A DNA stretch of 64,000 nt from Streptomyces erythrochromogenes. GTDB taxonomy: Bacteria > Actinomycetota > Actinomycetes > Streptomycetales > Streptomycetaceae. Where the stretch lies: positions 1 to 64,000 of the forward strand of contig NZ_CP108036.1 of NCBI RefSeq assembly GCF_036170895.1, written 5' to 3'. Position numbers and translations under genes: made by a program. Under the pieces are notes generated by a model. That model worked only from the letters and a program-made list of their open reading frames with translations. It ran no database searches and was not told the DNA's origin. Below are positions 18,101 through 27,402 of this stretch, in pieces (the stretch's first letter is position 1; each line of letters begins with the position of its first letter).

Positions 18101-21100
18101 GTAGATAGTTTCGGCGGTGTACCAGGCCAGACCCGACATGGTCTGGGGCATGCCGTCGGCGTTGTACCGGGTGATCAGCTTCTCGGCGGCGAGCCCGCCG
18201 GGCGTTGCCGGGAGGGTCGTCGACTGGACCTTGCCCGTGGGGGTGTAGGTGGTGGTGTAGTTGTAGGTGCCGGCGAGTCCCTTGGTTCCGGGGGAGTCGG
18301 AGGTACCGGTGATTTCCGGGATGGTGATCTTCGAGCCGGTGGGACGGTACTCGCTGTCGTAGCCGGTGACCTCGCTCGTGACCGGGGTAGCGCCCACCCA
18401 GCGGATGGAGGCGACCGGCTTGCCCTTTGCGTTGGCGAGGCTGTCGTAGGTCCAGGTGGCGACCTTGGGTCCGCTGGCGGAGTTGTCGCGCAGTTCGGTC
18501 TTGCGGCCGAGGACGTCGTAGGTCGTGAACTGCGCCTGGCCGGCGGAGTTCGTCACGGAGGTCTGCTGGTCGAGGTTGTTGTAGGTGAAGGTCGTCTGGC
18601 CAGTGTCGGGGTCGTCGGACGCGGTCATGCGGCCGCGTGCGTCGTAGGTGTAGGACCAGGTGTTGATGCCAGTGGTGTCGGTGACCTTGGTCAGCTTGTT
18701 GCGCAGGTCGTAGGTGTAGCTGGTCTTGTTCGACGCGCCACCGACGTTGGTGGTGGTGTAGTGCTCGACCTGCGTGGTACGGCCGAGGGCGTCCGTGTTC
18801 GTCTTGACCGCGCGGCTGCCCTTGAGGGGTGTCGTGCCGTCGGCCGACATGCCGGTGCGGGATCTGGTCCATTCGCCGCCGTACTCGACGGTGCTGGAGT
18901 CCTTCGCGTCGCCTCCGTGGAAGGTGGTGGTGCGCACCGCCCGTCCGACGCCGTCATAGGCGACTTGCGTGGAGTTGGGGACGGCGGTGTCGGACTCCGG
19001 GATGAAGATCTTCTTCTCGGGCTTGTTGTCCGCGAGGTAGCTGTTGTTCGTCCGACGGACCGTGCCGTTGCCGTTGTAGAGGGTGTCGTTGATCAGACGT
19101 CCTCCGCCGAGGGCGTCGGTCTGCACCTGCCGGGGGCGCAGCAGGCCGTCGTAGATCTCGATCGACTGCTTGTAGGTGCCGTCGTCCTGCAGGGTGGCGC
19201 TGGTGACGGTCGGCGGTGCGTGCTCCTTGATCTCGTAGGCGAAGGTGTGGGCCGGCTTGTCGCTGCCCGGGTTCTGCGACGGTGTCCAGACGTCCGTGGT
19301 CCGGCCGAGGGCGTCGTAGGCGGTCGTGACCTTCCGCCCGTTGGCGTCGGCCTCCTCCAGCGGCACGCCGCGGCCGGGGTCGTTCTTGGTGGTGCTCGTG
19401 TGTCCCAGTGCGTTGGTGCTGGTCACGGTGAACGCAGGACCGGTGGGCGGGCTGTACACCGTCGTGACGGGATTGTTCAGCGCGTCGATGGCCTTGGTGG
19501 GACGCCCGAGCGTGTCGTACTCGGTGCGCGCGGTGGTGATCCAGCCGGGGCCGGCCGCGTCGTTGGTTTCGGCCTGGTAGACGAGTCCCTTGCTGGGGGC
19601 GGCTCCGAACGCGTTGAGGGCGTCGTAGGAGTTCCGGGTGTTTGAGATGAGCGCCCCGGTGGCCTTCTGGGAGCAGTCACCCGCCGTGGTGCGGACGCCG
19701 GCGGCCAGGCCGATCAGGTGCGCGGTGGTGTTGTGGACGTAGTCGGTGCTGGCGCACGTCTGGTCGCTGAGCTGCTCGCCGCCCGTGCCGTTGGGTGTCG
19801 CGACTTCGGACTGGACGGTCTGGACGAGTCCGTAGGACGCGTCGAAGGTGTGGGTCTTGCGGACGGTGCGGGTGGAGCCGTTGCTGAGCCACTGGATGTC
19901 GTCCGTGCGCGCGGTACCGGAGCGGTAGGCGTACAGGGTGGTGTTGTTGGGCCTGGCCCGTTCGCCGCTCTGGTGCGACCACGGATAGGTGACAGTGCGC
20001 GAAAGGGGACTGCCGCCCTCGCCCGCCTTCGTGTACGTGGTGGTTTCGGCTGCGATGCCCTGGTACTGGGGAAGGTCCTCGGCGATGTCGGCGCCGTTGG
20101 AGTCCTTGATCGTGATCTTGTCGCGGCCGGCGTCGCCGGACATGCCGCGGAAGTACCGGGCCCGACTCTCCGACTGCTGGGTCGCGTCGTACGCGCCCGT
20201 GGTGGTGATGCCCCGCGTGGTGATGACGGTGGCGTAGCCGCGCCACTGGCTGTAGGTCCGCATCGTGGGCTTGGAGAACTCGTCGGTGTCCTTGGCCCAG
20301 GCGCCGCCGTCTTTGTAGTCGTACTTGGTGGTGACGTCGGGCTGGAGGGCGACTCGGTCCCTCTCGGTGACCTCGGTGACGACGTACTTGTTGAACCAGG
20401 CCAGCGGCGGGTTCTCCAGGCTGCTGTCCGGTGACCAGCGGACGGGGTAGCAACGGCTGGTGTTGGCCTCGGGCTGCGGGCGCGGCTCCGAAACCGAGCA
20501 GGGATCGGAGTAGGTGACGTGGATGTCGCCGCCGGTCTCCGTGGCGATGTTCTCGATGCGCAGGCGGTCGAAGTCCGGCCGGGGGTCCTGCGCTCCGTCC
20601 TTGACCCGGTTGGGCATGTCTTTTCCGTTGGGGCGGAAGGAGACCAAAGGCAGTGACTCGCTCAGTTGCGCGCCACCGCTGTCCAGCTTGGTGCTGAAAC
20701 CCGTTCGCCGGATGGAGTCCAGCCACAGCGGCGGAGAGGTGTCCGTTCGCTGCTTCGGGAAGTAGTGGGACAGGCTCCACGTGTCGACGAGGGAAAGGCC
20801 TGTGGAGCCCGTAGTGCGCTGCGCTTTGGTGGTGACGGCGGCCAGTCGCTTGCGGGTCCAGAAGGTCGGTGAGCCGACGTAGCAGGCGCTACCGGCCTTG
20901 CAGTGGAGTGTGGAGGGGGTGTCCCACCAGTACTGCTTGTCTCCGTAGTTCTTCGACTCGAAGTTGCCTAGGGCGCACTTGGTCTCTTCGAGGCACCGTT
21001 CGTCGACCGTGAACTCGATCTTCGCGGCTGGCGCACCGGAGAGGTTGGTGTTGTGGAGACCGTAGGTGATCTGAGTGGGGTAGCCCGCACGATGGTAGGT

Positions 21101-22681
21101 GACCGGTGTCTTGAACTTCTCGTTCTTGGCGTAGCGGCCGTCCTCCCGCGCCCAGTCGATGATCATGGCGTTGCCGTGGACGTCTTCGACGTAGTCGAGG
21201 TTCCAGCGCCAGGCGGTCTGCTTGCTGCAAGAGGAATCGGCGAAGGCCGCTGCGTTGCAGGGCTCGCCGGGGTGGTTTCCGAAGACGGGCACGGTGAGGA
21301 CCGAGTTGGTGACCGGTCGGTTGCCACCGGGTCCGTCGACGTCGTGGCGTCCGAAGAAGTAGCGGGTTCCGTCGCGGGTGGTGACGACCCAGTGTTCGCC
21401 GCCCCTGGCCCCGTTGGTCTCACTGGTGTCGGTCTTGAGTTCGACTCGGGAGCCGTCGTCGTTGGCCGGGATCCACTTGCCGGTGGCGGTGTCGTGAACG
21501 AGCTCGGTGGTGGACCCGCCGAGTGACATCACTACGTTGTCACCGGGCCCGGCCCAGCACAGGTCGCCCTTCTTCTTGTCGGTGGCGTTGCTGTTGTTCG
21601 CGCCGGTGGGGTTGGCCTCGACGTCGTCGGAGCAGGAGCGGTAGCGGCGCTCGACGTAGCCCGGTTCGTAGTCCCAGCCGTCACCGATCCAGGAGGCCTG
21701 GCTGTTGGCCACGGACGTCTTGCCGTCGACCGCCTGGGAGGAGTACGAGAAGGCGATCTTGGGTGAGGGTCCGGCCGGGGGTGCCGGCACGGTCAACGGG
21801 TACGTCCAGGAGAAGCCGCCGCCGCTGTTCCCCGCGGTCCACGAGCCGGAGGGGGAGAGCGAGGTCGCCTTGTACGAGCCGGCCATGCCGGAACCGCTGT
21901 CGGAGGCCGCCAGCACGACGGGGCCACCGCCACCGGTGACCGCCATCGTGCGCAGGCCCTCGCCGAAGGAGCTTCCCGGATCCACGGTCGCCTTGACCGT
22001 GCGTGTGGACGGGTCGTTGATGGTCGGGACTTCCCTGGAGTCCGCCGGCGAGCATCCTTCTTGGACCGGCTTTTGCAGGAAGCATGCGGGCAGCTGCCGG
22101 AACTTCAGGCGGGAAGCCCACCCAGTGCCGTAGAGGTCCTTGAACTTGGTGTAGTCCAGTTGCACGTCGACCGGTGTGACGGTGGTGCTGTCGGCCGGCG
22201 GGGTGACCACGATGAGGGCGCCGTCGATGTCGTCGGCCTCACTGGCCTCACGCGCGTCGAGCGTCACCGTCCAGGTTCCTGACGGATCCGCCGATGCCCC
22301 GGCGGCCTTGCCGATCTTCACGGGCAGGTTGGGGACCTGGACGAGTGCGCTGCCGCTGAGCGGGACCGGAACCGAATCCGGAGTGGGCGGCTCTACCGCC
22401 TTGGCCGCGTACTTCGGAGGACGAGCGACCGGCGTCGGCTCCCAGTCGTTCATCTGGGCCGCTGCGGCCTGGTTGAGTTTGATCGGCCGGTCTGTTTGGA
22501 GCTTCGGCAAGGTGACGCCGCTGCGGTCACCCGGTGGTGCCGCCCAGGCTTGAGATGGCAAAAGTGTCGCCACCAGCACCACGGAGAGCGTGATGCCGGC
22601 GCGCCCGGCCAGGCGCGCGCGTGCTGCGCGTGCCTTTCTGTTTCCGGGCAGGCGGAAGTTGTTCGCCGACAACGGCGACAT
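15125..22681 (-). CDS. Secreted RHS-repeat polymorphic toxin with lectin, HINT and nuclease-like tip
   Basis: 2518 residues from ATG 22681, preceded by a GGGGGG ribosome-binding stretch. A Sec-type signal (hydrophobic stretch ending SQAWAAP) opens the protein. Next come an SpvB-like beta region (about 220-350), many YD/RHS repeats, an inserted ricin-type lectin domain (about 1755-1875, QxW motifs), more RHS and the core ending DPVxxxDPLQ..NGYTYSNGNP (about 2040). After that lie a hydrophobic Gly/Ala stretch (about 2115-2220), a HINT self-cleaving domain (about 2231-2378, C..PNSFATGTHVLMADG to VLVHN) and a 140-residue tip. The tip has NHMPQH and DHR motifs like His-Me-finger nuclease toxins. 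HINT probably releases the tip. The nuclease assignment is tentative; the architecture is clear. Confidence 0.88.
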   Translation of the reverse strand: MSPLSANNFRLPGNRKARAARARLAGRAGITLSVVLVATLLPSQAWAAPPGDRSGVTLPKLQTDRPIKLNQAAAAQMNDWEPTPVARPPKYAAKAVEPPTPDSVPVPLSGSALVQVPNLPVKIGKAAGASADPSGTWTVTLDAREASEADDIDGALIVVTPPADSTTVTPVDVQLDYTKFKDLYGTGWASRLKFRQLPACFLQKPVQEGCSPADSREVPTINDPSTRTVKATVDPGSSFGEGLRTMAVTGGGGPVVLAASDSGSGMAGSYKATSLSPSGSWTAGNSGGGFSWTYPLTVPAPPAGPSPKIAFSYSSQAVDGKTSVANSQASWIGDGWDYEPGYVERRYRSCSDDVEANPTGANNSNATDKKKGDLCWAGPGDNVVMSLGGSTTELVHDTATGKWIPANDDGSRVELKTDTSETNGARGGEHWVVTTRDGTRYFFGRHDVDGPGGNRPVTNSVLTVPVFGNHPGEPCNAAAFADSSCSKQTAWRWNLDYVEDVHGNAMIIDWAREDGRYAKNEKFKTPVTYHRAGYPTQITYGLHNTNLSGAPAAKIEFTVDERCLEETKCALGNFESKNYGDKQYWWDTPSTLHCKAGSACYVGSPTFWTRKRLAAVTTKAQRTTGSTGLSLVDTWSLSHYFPKQRTDTSPPLWLDSIRRTGFSTKLDSGGAQLSESLPLVSFRPNGKDMPNRVKDGAQDPRPDFDRLRIENIATETGGDIHVTYSDPCSVSEPRPQPEANTSRCYPVRWSPDSSLENPPLAWFNKYVVTEVTERDRVALQPDVTTKYDYKDGGAWAKDTDEFSKPTMRTYSQWRGYATVITTRGITTTGAYDATQQSESRARYFRGMSGDAGRDKITIKDSNGADIAEDLPQYQGIAAETTTYTKAGEGGSPLSRTVTYPWSHQSGERARPNNTTLYAYRSGTARTDDIQWLSNGSTRTVRKTHTFDASYGLVQTVQSEVATPNGTGGEQLSDQTCASTDYVHNTTAHLIGLAAGVRTTAGDCSQKATGALISNTRNSYDALNAFGAAPSKGLVYQAETNDAAGPGWITTARTEYDTLGRPTKAIDALNNPVTTVYSPPTGPAFTVTSTNALGHTSTTKNDPGRGVPLEEADANGRKVTTAYDALGRTTDVWTPSQNPGSDKPAHTFAYEIKEHAPPTVTSATLQDDGTYKQSIEIYDGLLRPRQVQTDALGGGRLINDTLYNGNGTVRRTNNSYLADNKPEKKIFIPESDTAVPNSTQVAYDGVGRAVRTTTFHGGDAKDSSTVEYGGEWTRSRTGMSADGTTPLKGSRAVKTNTDALGRTTQVEHYTTTNVGGASNKTSYTYDLRNKLTKVTDTTGINTWSYTYDARGRMTASDDPDTGQTTFTYNNLDQQTSVTNSAGQAQFTTYDVLGRKTELRDNSASGPKVATWTYDSLANAKGKPVASIRWVGATPVTSEVTGYDSEYRPTGSKITIPEITGTSDSPGTKGLAGTYNYTTTYTPTGKVQSTTLPATPGGLAAEKLITRYNADGMPQTMSGLAWYTAETIYSPFGEVLRTASGSAPNRVWTTNSFNPNTGRLSGTENHRETAPNLLSATTYTYDAVGNPTSITDTRPGADAQLPPTPDRQCFTYDALGQLVKAWTGKTDQCTEPTDLDPTHATAGPDGDGYWQEYQFDAIGNRTQLLDKDPSNGSTREKTTYTYGIDTGGGNKKQPHALAQAAKTTTKPGLTVNSLTTYAYDTLGNTTTRRIDGDTQNLTWDPRSKLTSASSPGIGAVAVTGLAGKCLDVDSTATPNAAGALPVQLLTCNESKAQQWRLTGGTVQALGKCLTAEGGEAVLKPCDPSNDAQKFTHRADKTLHSTKAQACVTVPNDNPAEGNDLDIYTCVAGAAAQQWTFSNTGTQYLYDASGNRLVEETGSSRTLYLGEAEITVNKAGQAMDAVRYYNSPGAPTTVRRTNGKTTGHSLSAQLTDHHNTATTSVEQATGQTVTRRKSDPYGNPRGTQPGNWPGSRTFLGTGNDDNTTALTHIGAREYEPATGRFMSVDPVIDITDPLQMNGYTYSNGNPISNADPSGLKYFAGHDDPGFQSSPQNVVQAADRYVRGYGNTKGNGGGPKNKGKDCGIFSKCNLKKTVKNVNKFWNENKVMIVSITTEIVVGTACVATAAAVGVGTGGAGFALAAGCGALAGAAGAAVANAMDDKADHSTMGVLSDMAEGALWGAAGGAAGAVAAPVLKAAGGALKNAASKLRPGGGSCPIPNSFATGTHVLMADGTSKPIEDLEIGEQVLATDPDTGETVAKDVTATILGAGSKDLVEITVETDRIPDTAPSVITATDKHPFWVVDLAEWVDAAELQSGQWLRTSSGTHVQVASLKKSTTKQAIVHNLTVADLHTYYVLAGVTSVLVHNCGGSNVGGTHGSLRPANQPGFSGPQEINHMPQHASTPLSYSRGPAIRMDRVDHRQVWSTGSGARPEPKAWRMMQTDLVNSGRIDQAMQNDINDVITRFPGKYNNAIGDMIGALAGNADYQAARGIPQTVHVQLTLW

Positions 22682-23040
22682 GTTGACCCCCCACGCTCTG
22701 CCGCCGCGGCGATGGCACACGGCCGGCAGGAAACTGACAAATAGCCAGCTGATTCTCAGCCGAGCTGGCTGGAAAATCTATGGTTCCAATATCCGCTGTG
22801 CCGTTTATCACTTTGCCTCCCGTATACCTCAGGGCAATCGGCACAAAATGCTCCTGCAGGGCAGGTCAGACCCCCTGTGGAGTAGTGACGGAGCCCGGGG
22901 GATGGTTCATGCTCGGGACGCGAGTCATCTGAGAGACGGGCGAGTGGGGTCAGGATCCCTTCGGACTGTCATGCCGGTGGCCGGAATCATGTGAGTGCCG
23001 AGGGCCGCGCAAGCCTGCCCGAGGGGGGAGAGGTACAGCT
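22682..23040. promoter_or_regulatory. Divergent intergenic region of RHS toxin and DNRLRE protein
   Basis: These 359 bases separate two head-to-head start codons and must hold both promoters. The middle (about 22735-22860) is clearly more A+T-rich than its surroundings and contains an imperfect hairpin, CCAGCT...AGCTGG, at about 22744-22767. I cannot assign -35/-10 boxes with confidence. Confidence 0.4.
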
Positions 23041-26000
23041 GTGTCTGTCAGTGAATCCGTGGACGAAAGACCGCCAACAGCGGCTGAGAAAGAAGGCGCT
23101 GACGCGCCGGCCCGTCCCTGGTTCAGACGCCGTCGGGCCCTGGGCAGCCTCGCCGCTCTCCTGGCTGCAGCGGTCGCAATACCCGTCGGCGTCCACGTCA
23201 CCGGCAGCGGGAAGGCGGATTCCCGGCCGGAAAAGGACATACCCGTCGCCGCGAACGAAGCCAAGCGTATGGCCCAGGAGACCGGCAAGGAGGTGGAAGC
23301 CACCGCAGAGCGCAGTGCGAACACCACGACCTTCGCCCGGCCTGACGGCACGTTCCGCAAGCAGATCTTCAGCTCTGCCGTCCGCGCCAAGGTCGACGGC
23401 CAGTGGAAGCCGATCGACACCACCCTGCAGCGTGTGAAAGACGGGTACGCGGCCAAGGCAGTCAACGGCCGAGTCGTCTTCAGCGCCGGCTCCCAGGCAG
23501 GCACCGGCGAACGAGCCTCACGCGCCGTGACCCGGGTTTCCCTGCGACAGGACACCCCCGCCGAAGTCTGGACCGACCTGGTCAGGCTGAACACCGGCGG
23601 TCACGACCTGGTCGTCAGCTGGCCCGGCGCGCTCCCCCAGCCCGTCATCGACGGGCCTCGCGCCCTCTACGAGAACGTCCGCCCAGGCATCGACCTGCTG
23701 ATGACCGCACAGGACGGCGGCTACTCGCACCTGCTCGTCGTCAAGGACAAGCAGGCGGCGGCCGATCCGCTCCTGGGACAGCTGAAGTACCGCCTCGCCT
23801 CCCCCGACCTCACCTTCCACCTGGACGCCCAGTCCAGTGCGGTCAGCGCCCGCGACGGCGAGGGCGAGGAGATCGCCGGTTCGCCGACCCCGATGATGTG
23901 GGACTCCAGCGGCAAGGTCACCACCACCGACAACGAGCCGGCCTGGAAGCCGACCAAAACCGCGCAGCAGCACCCGACGCTCGCACTGCCCGGCCTCGCC
24001 GGTGCGGAAGGCGCACGGCTGAAGCCCGCGACAGCGACCCTCGCCGACAACACCCTCTCCGTCACCCCCGACGCATCCATGCTGAATGCCGCGGAGACGG
24101 CGTACCCGGTATTCATCGACCCCTCGTTCAAGGGGCGCAAGCACGCCTGGAGCCTGCTCTACAAAACGGCGGGCAACTCGAGCTTCTACAACGGGCAGAA
24201 CTACAACGCGAGCGGCACCAACGAAGCCCGCGTCGGCTACGAGTCCACCACCGGCGGCACCTCCCGCTCCATCTTCAACTTCGACTTCGGCAGCCAGCTG
24301 CACGGCGTCGGCATCGACTCGGCCGTCGTCCGCGCCCTGCAGACCTACTCGTGGTCCTGCAGCCAGAAGCAGATGGACATCTACTCCACCCCGTACGTCA
24401 CCTCCTCCAGCACCTGGAACAACACCAGCGGCTGGTGGACGTGGAAGGTCGCCACCGAGATGGCGGGCTACGGCTACAACAGCTCCTGCCCCGACAACTG
24501 GATCGCGCCCGACATCAAGGGCCTCGTCGCCCACGCCGCCAACAGCGGCTGGGGCGCGCTGTCCCTCGGCTTCGCCGCCCCGAACGAGTCGGACTCGTAC
24601 TACTGGAAGAAGTTCATCGCCAACGGCGAGACCGCCCCGTACATCGAGGTCACCTACCACACGCCGCCGGATGTACCGCTCGCGGCGAACATGCAGACCT
24701 TCCCCGGCGGCCCGTGCCTGACCAGCGGCGCCGGCACCGGTATCGGCAAAACGGACGTGACCTTCCAGGTCAAGGGCGTCGACCGCGACGACCTGCCCCA
24801 GCAGCAGAACCTCGACCGGGTCCAGATCGAGGTGTGGAACGCCAGCACCGGAGCACAGGTCTACAACCAGCCGCTGCCGGTCAACAGCGAAGGCGTCGTC
24901 ACCGCGACCGTACCCATGAACTCCTTCGCCGACGGGCAGAAGTACTACTGGCTCGCCCGGGCCAAGGATGTTGACAACTGGTGGTCGCCCGGCAGTGGGC
25001 CGCTCGACTCCGGAGGCGGCGGCTGGTGCACCCTCACCGTCAGCCACACCATCCCGCCGAACCCCGCCGTCAGCTCCGCCGCGTTCCCTCCACACGGTGA
25101 CAACTACACCGAGTGGAGCGTCAACGCGGCAAGCACCCCGGGGCAAAAGATCAACTTCAAGGCCAACGGCGCCAAGCCCGAGGACATCCGCGAGTACCAG
25201 TGGAGCCTGAATCGGCCGCTCTTCGACCAGAAGGCCACCCCCAATGCGGCGGGTGACGCCGAGGCTTCCCTCCAGGTCGACACCGCCGGCCCGAACGTCC
25301 TCTACGTCCGCACCGTCAGCAAGTTCGGCAACATCTCCAACCCCACCCAGTACAAGTTCCTCGTCAAGCCCAGGCCGGGCCAGGACAAGCCGGGCGACGT
25401 CACCGGTGACGGGCATCCCGACCTCCTCGCCGTCGACGGGGACGGCAACCTCCTCACCTACGCCGGCGACCAGATCGGCGACACCGACCACTACATGCTC
25501 AGCGCCGTCCAGAACAGCGTCCCTGTGGCCGGCTACTGGAAGACGCAGGACGGCAAGCCCGCGCTCATCGGCCACTCCACGGACTGGTTCCCCGGCGACG
25601 GGCTGACCGACCTCATCGCCCGCATGCCTGACGGGAAGCTGTACATCTACCCCGGCCTCGGCAACAGCGCCGGCCAGTTCGACGTCGACCGCCGCATGGA
25701 AATTCTCCTGCCGGCAAGCGCACCCAGCCCGGCCACGTTCCGGCAGATCGTCGTCAGCGAAGACGTCGACGGTGACGGATTCGCAGACCTGTTCGCCGTC
25801 GACACCGCAGGCGGATTCTGGATCTTCTCCGGCTACACCGGCGGCAGCTTCACCTCGTACAAGAAGCTGGCCGACAAGGTCTGGGCACCGCGCGATCTCA
25901 TCGGCGTTCGTGACGTCACCGGCGACAAGGTTCCAGACCTCCTCTTCCGGGACGACGCCAACGCCAACCGCGGCCTCCTCCTGCGCAAGGGCAAGCCCGG

Positions 26001-26268
26001 CGCCAACGGAGGTGTCGACCTGCAGTCCATCGCCGCCTCCGTCGACTCCGAAGGAGGCCAGGACTACACCTACGCCACCACCGGCTGGGGACGGACCGCC
26101 ATCCCCAAGATCCTGGGCACCGCAGACGCCACCGGCGACGGCATACCCGACATCTGGGCCGTCGACGCCGGCGGCAAGCAGTGGCTCTACCAAGGCCGAG
26201 CCGGAGCCATCGGCCCCGCCTCCGGCGTCGACGAAGACAGCTGGAACACCTTCCTCACCATCGGCTGA
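23041..26268 (+). CDS. Secreted DNRLRE- and FG-GAP-repeat protein
   Basis: 1075 residues from GTG 23041, with GGGGGGAGAGG upstream. A basic N-terminus (RPWFRRRRALG) and one hydrophobic segment (about 31-53) indicate export or membrane anchoring. Residues about 60-340 resemble the N-terminal region of actinobacterial RHS proteins. Residues about 355-540 are a DNRLRE-type beta domain (SIFNFDF, W..TSGWWTWKV, WGALSLGF). Fibronectin-like segments follow. The C-terminal 300 residues carry FG-GAP/VCBS repeats with Ca-binding DxDGDG-like loops (DVTGDGHPDL, DVDGDGFADL, DATGDGIPD). There is no toxin tip or HINT. It is head to head with the RHS toxin, so a partner or decoy surface role is possible; this is inference. 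Confidence 0.8.
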   Translation: MSVSESVDERPPTAAEKEGADAPARPWFRRRRALGSLAALLAAAVAIPVGVHVTGSGKADSRPEKDIPVAANEAKRMAQETGKEVEATAERSANTTTFARPDGTFRKQIFSSAVRAKVDGQWKPIDTTLQRVKDGYAAKAVNGRVVFSAGSQAGTGERASRAVTRVSLRQDTPAEVWTDLVRLNTGGHDLVVSWPGALPQPVIDGPRALYENVRPGIDLLMTAQDGGYSHLLVVKDKQAAADPLLGQLKYRLASPDLTFHLDAQSSAVSARDGEGEEIAGSPTPMMWDSSGKVTTTDNEPAWKPTKTAQQHPTLALPGLAGAEGARLKPATATLADNTLSVTPDASMLNAAETAYPVFIDPSFKGRKHAWSLLYKTAGNSSFYNGQNYNASGTNEARVGYESTTGGTSRSIFNFDFGSQLHGVGIDSAVVRALQTYSWSCSQKQMDIYSTPYVTSSSTWNNTSGWWTWKVATEMAGYGYNSSCPDNWIAPDIKGLVAHAANSGWGALSLGFAAPNESDSYYWKKFIANGETAPYIEVTYHTPPDVPLAANMQTFPGGPCLTSGAGTGIGKTDVTFQVKGVDRDDLPQQQNLDRVQIEVWNASTGAQVYNQPLPVNSEGVVTATVPMNSFADGQKYYWLARAKDVDNWWSPGSGPLDSGGGGWCTLTVSHTIPPNPAVSSAAFPPHGDNYTEWSVNAASTPGQKINFKANGAKPEDIREYQWSLNRPLFDQKATPNAAGDAEASLQVDTAGPNVLYVRTVSKFGNISNPTQYKFLVKPRPGQDKPGDVTGDGHPDLLAVDGDGNLLTYAGDQIGDTDHYMLSAVQNSVPVAGYWKTQDGKPALIGHSTDWFPGDGLTDLIARMPDGKLYIYPGLGNSAGQFDVDRRMEILLPASAPSPATFRQIVVSEDVDGDGFADLFAVDTAGGFWIFSGYTGGSFTSYKKLADKVWAPRDLIGVRDVTGDKVPDLLFRDDANANRGLLLRKGKPGANGGVDLQSIAASVDSEGGQDYTYATTGWGRTAIPKILGTADATGDGIPDIWAVDAGGKQWLYQGRAGAIGPASGVDEDSWNTFLTIG

Positions 26269-26302
26269 TCAACCGCACGCATGCGGAGCCACTGATGACC
26301 AC

Positions 26303-26344
26303 GGCTGTGCCCTGCCGAGCGACAACTTGCGGCAGGGCACAGCC
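26303..26344 (+). terminator. Rho-independent-type hairpin
   Basis: Arms 26303-26317 and 26330-26344 pair perfectly over 15 bp around a 12-base loop. It begins 35 bases after the stop of the FG-GAP gene and 54 bases before the next start, so it should separate the two transcripts at least partly. Confidence 0.7.
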
Positions 26345-26397
26345 ATCTCCTCACTCCGATACCACCCACGCTTCTCCACCGGAATTGGTACTCACCC

Positions 26398-27402
26398 GTG
26401 TCAACTGCTGCAGTTCTCTCCCTGTTGGGAATCGGCTGGCTGTACTTCTTTCTCCTGCCTTTCAAGCGGCAGAACCGCCGTCTGGCCGGCCCCGACCCTG
26501 AGCTGAAACGTGCCCTTGCCGCGGCCTCCCGCGGCCGATGGGAACCGGCAGCACAGCTACTGGCTGCCGCCGGAAACGACTGGGAGCGGCGTGCTCTGTA
26601 CACCCAGCGGCTGGCGGAACTTGCCGCCCGAAAGGGGGACACGTGGCTCCGGTCATGGCAGACGGCCAACCCCGGCGACCCCGACGCCGCGCTGATCCAC
26701 GCACGGACCCGCATCATGTATGCCTGGAGGCTGCGCGGTGCACGGTTGGCGCGTTACACCTCCCGCAAGCGCTTCGAGGGCTTCCACGAGGTCTTGATGA
26801 GCTGTCGTGACGACATCGCCCATGCCGCGTCGCTCAACCCACAGGACCCCACCCCTCTCATCGCTGAAATCGGAACGGCACTCGGCCTCGGGTACCCGAA
26901 CCGCGAGATGCGCGCCCTGTGGGACGAGATCGTTGCGCGCGCACCGCATCATTACGAAGCTCACTACGTCGCCTTGCAATACTGGTGCGCCAAGTGGCAC
27001 GGCTCGAAAAAGCTGGCGCGCGAGTTCGCCGATGCTGCCGCATCACAGGCCCCTCAAGGCAGCCTGATGACTGCTCTGCCCCTGGTCGCGTGGTATGAGA
27101 ACCACGATGACGAGATGCCCGCCGACGCATACCGAAGCCCGAAGGTGCGGGCCCTGGTCGACGCCGCTCTGGCTGACGCCGCTGCCGCCGGCAACCACCC
27201 ACGGCTCCCTGAAGTACGCCACCTACTCGCCCACTTCCTCGTCAAACAAGGCCGCTACCGGGCGGCAGTGAAACAGTTCCGCGCCGTGGACGGCCACGTA
27301 GACGCCCTGCCCTGGAACTACTGGCCTTGGAAGGGGCTCGCCTACCGGGCGGTGCGCACCAAGGCAGCCCGGGGGACGTTCAGGGAAGCGCTGCGCCGCT
27401 GA
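26398..27402 (+). CDS. Membrane-anchored TPR-like helical protein
   Basis: 334 residues from GTG 26398. One N-terminal transmembrane segment (about 4-20, ending LLPFKRQ with positive charges after it) anchors a cytoplasmic helical body. The body has TPR-like pairs of helices (RGRWEPAAQLL, GRYRAAVKQFRAV) and W-rich loops. Such solitary helical proteins often follow secreted toxin genes in Streptomyces, but I cannot assign a function. It is separated from the FG-GAP gene by a terminator-like hairpin. No good ribosome-binding site precedes the GTG, so the start is uncertain. Confidence 0.65.
   Translation: MSTAAVLSLLGIGWLYFFLLPFKRQNRRLAGPDPELKRALAAASRGRWEPAAQLLAAAGNDWERRALYTQRLAELAARKGDTWLRSWQTANPGDPDAALIHARTRIMYAWRLRGARLARYTSRKRFEGFHEVLMSCRDDIAHAASLNPQDPTPLIAEIGTALGLGYPNREMRALWDEIVARAPHHYEAHYVALQYWCAKWHGSKKLAREFADAAASQAPQGSLMTALPLVAWYENHDDEMPADAYRSPKVRALVDAALADAAAAGNHPRLPEVRHLLAHFLVKQGRYRAAVKQFRAVDGHVDALPWNYWPWKGLAYRAVRTKAARGTFREALRR

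Noticed and set aside
17603..19645. Long forward open reading (680 codons) opposite RHS1
   Set aside because: Val/Gly/Arg-rich antisense shadow of a high-GC gene; no start signal or domain.
23518..26193. Reverse open reading of 891 codons opposite the FG-GAP gene
   Set aside because: Shadow frame; the forward protein has clear repeats and a signal segment.
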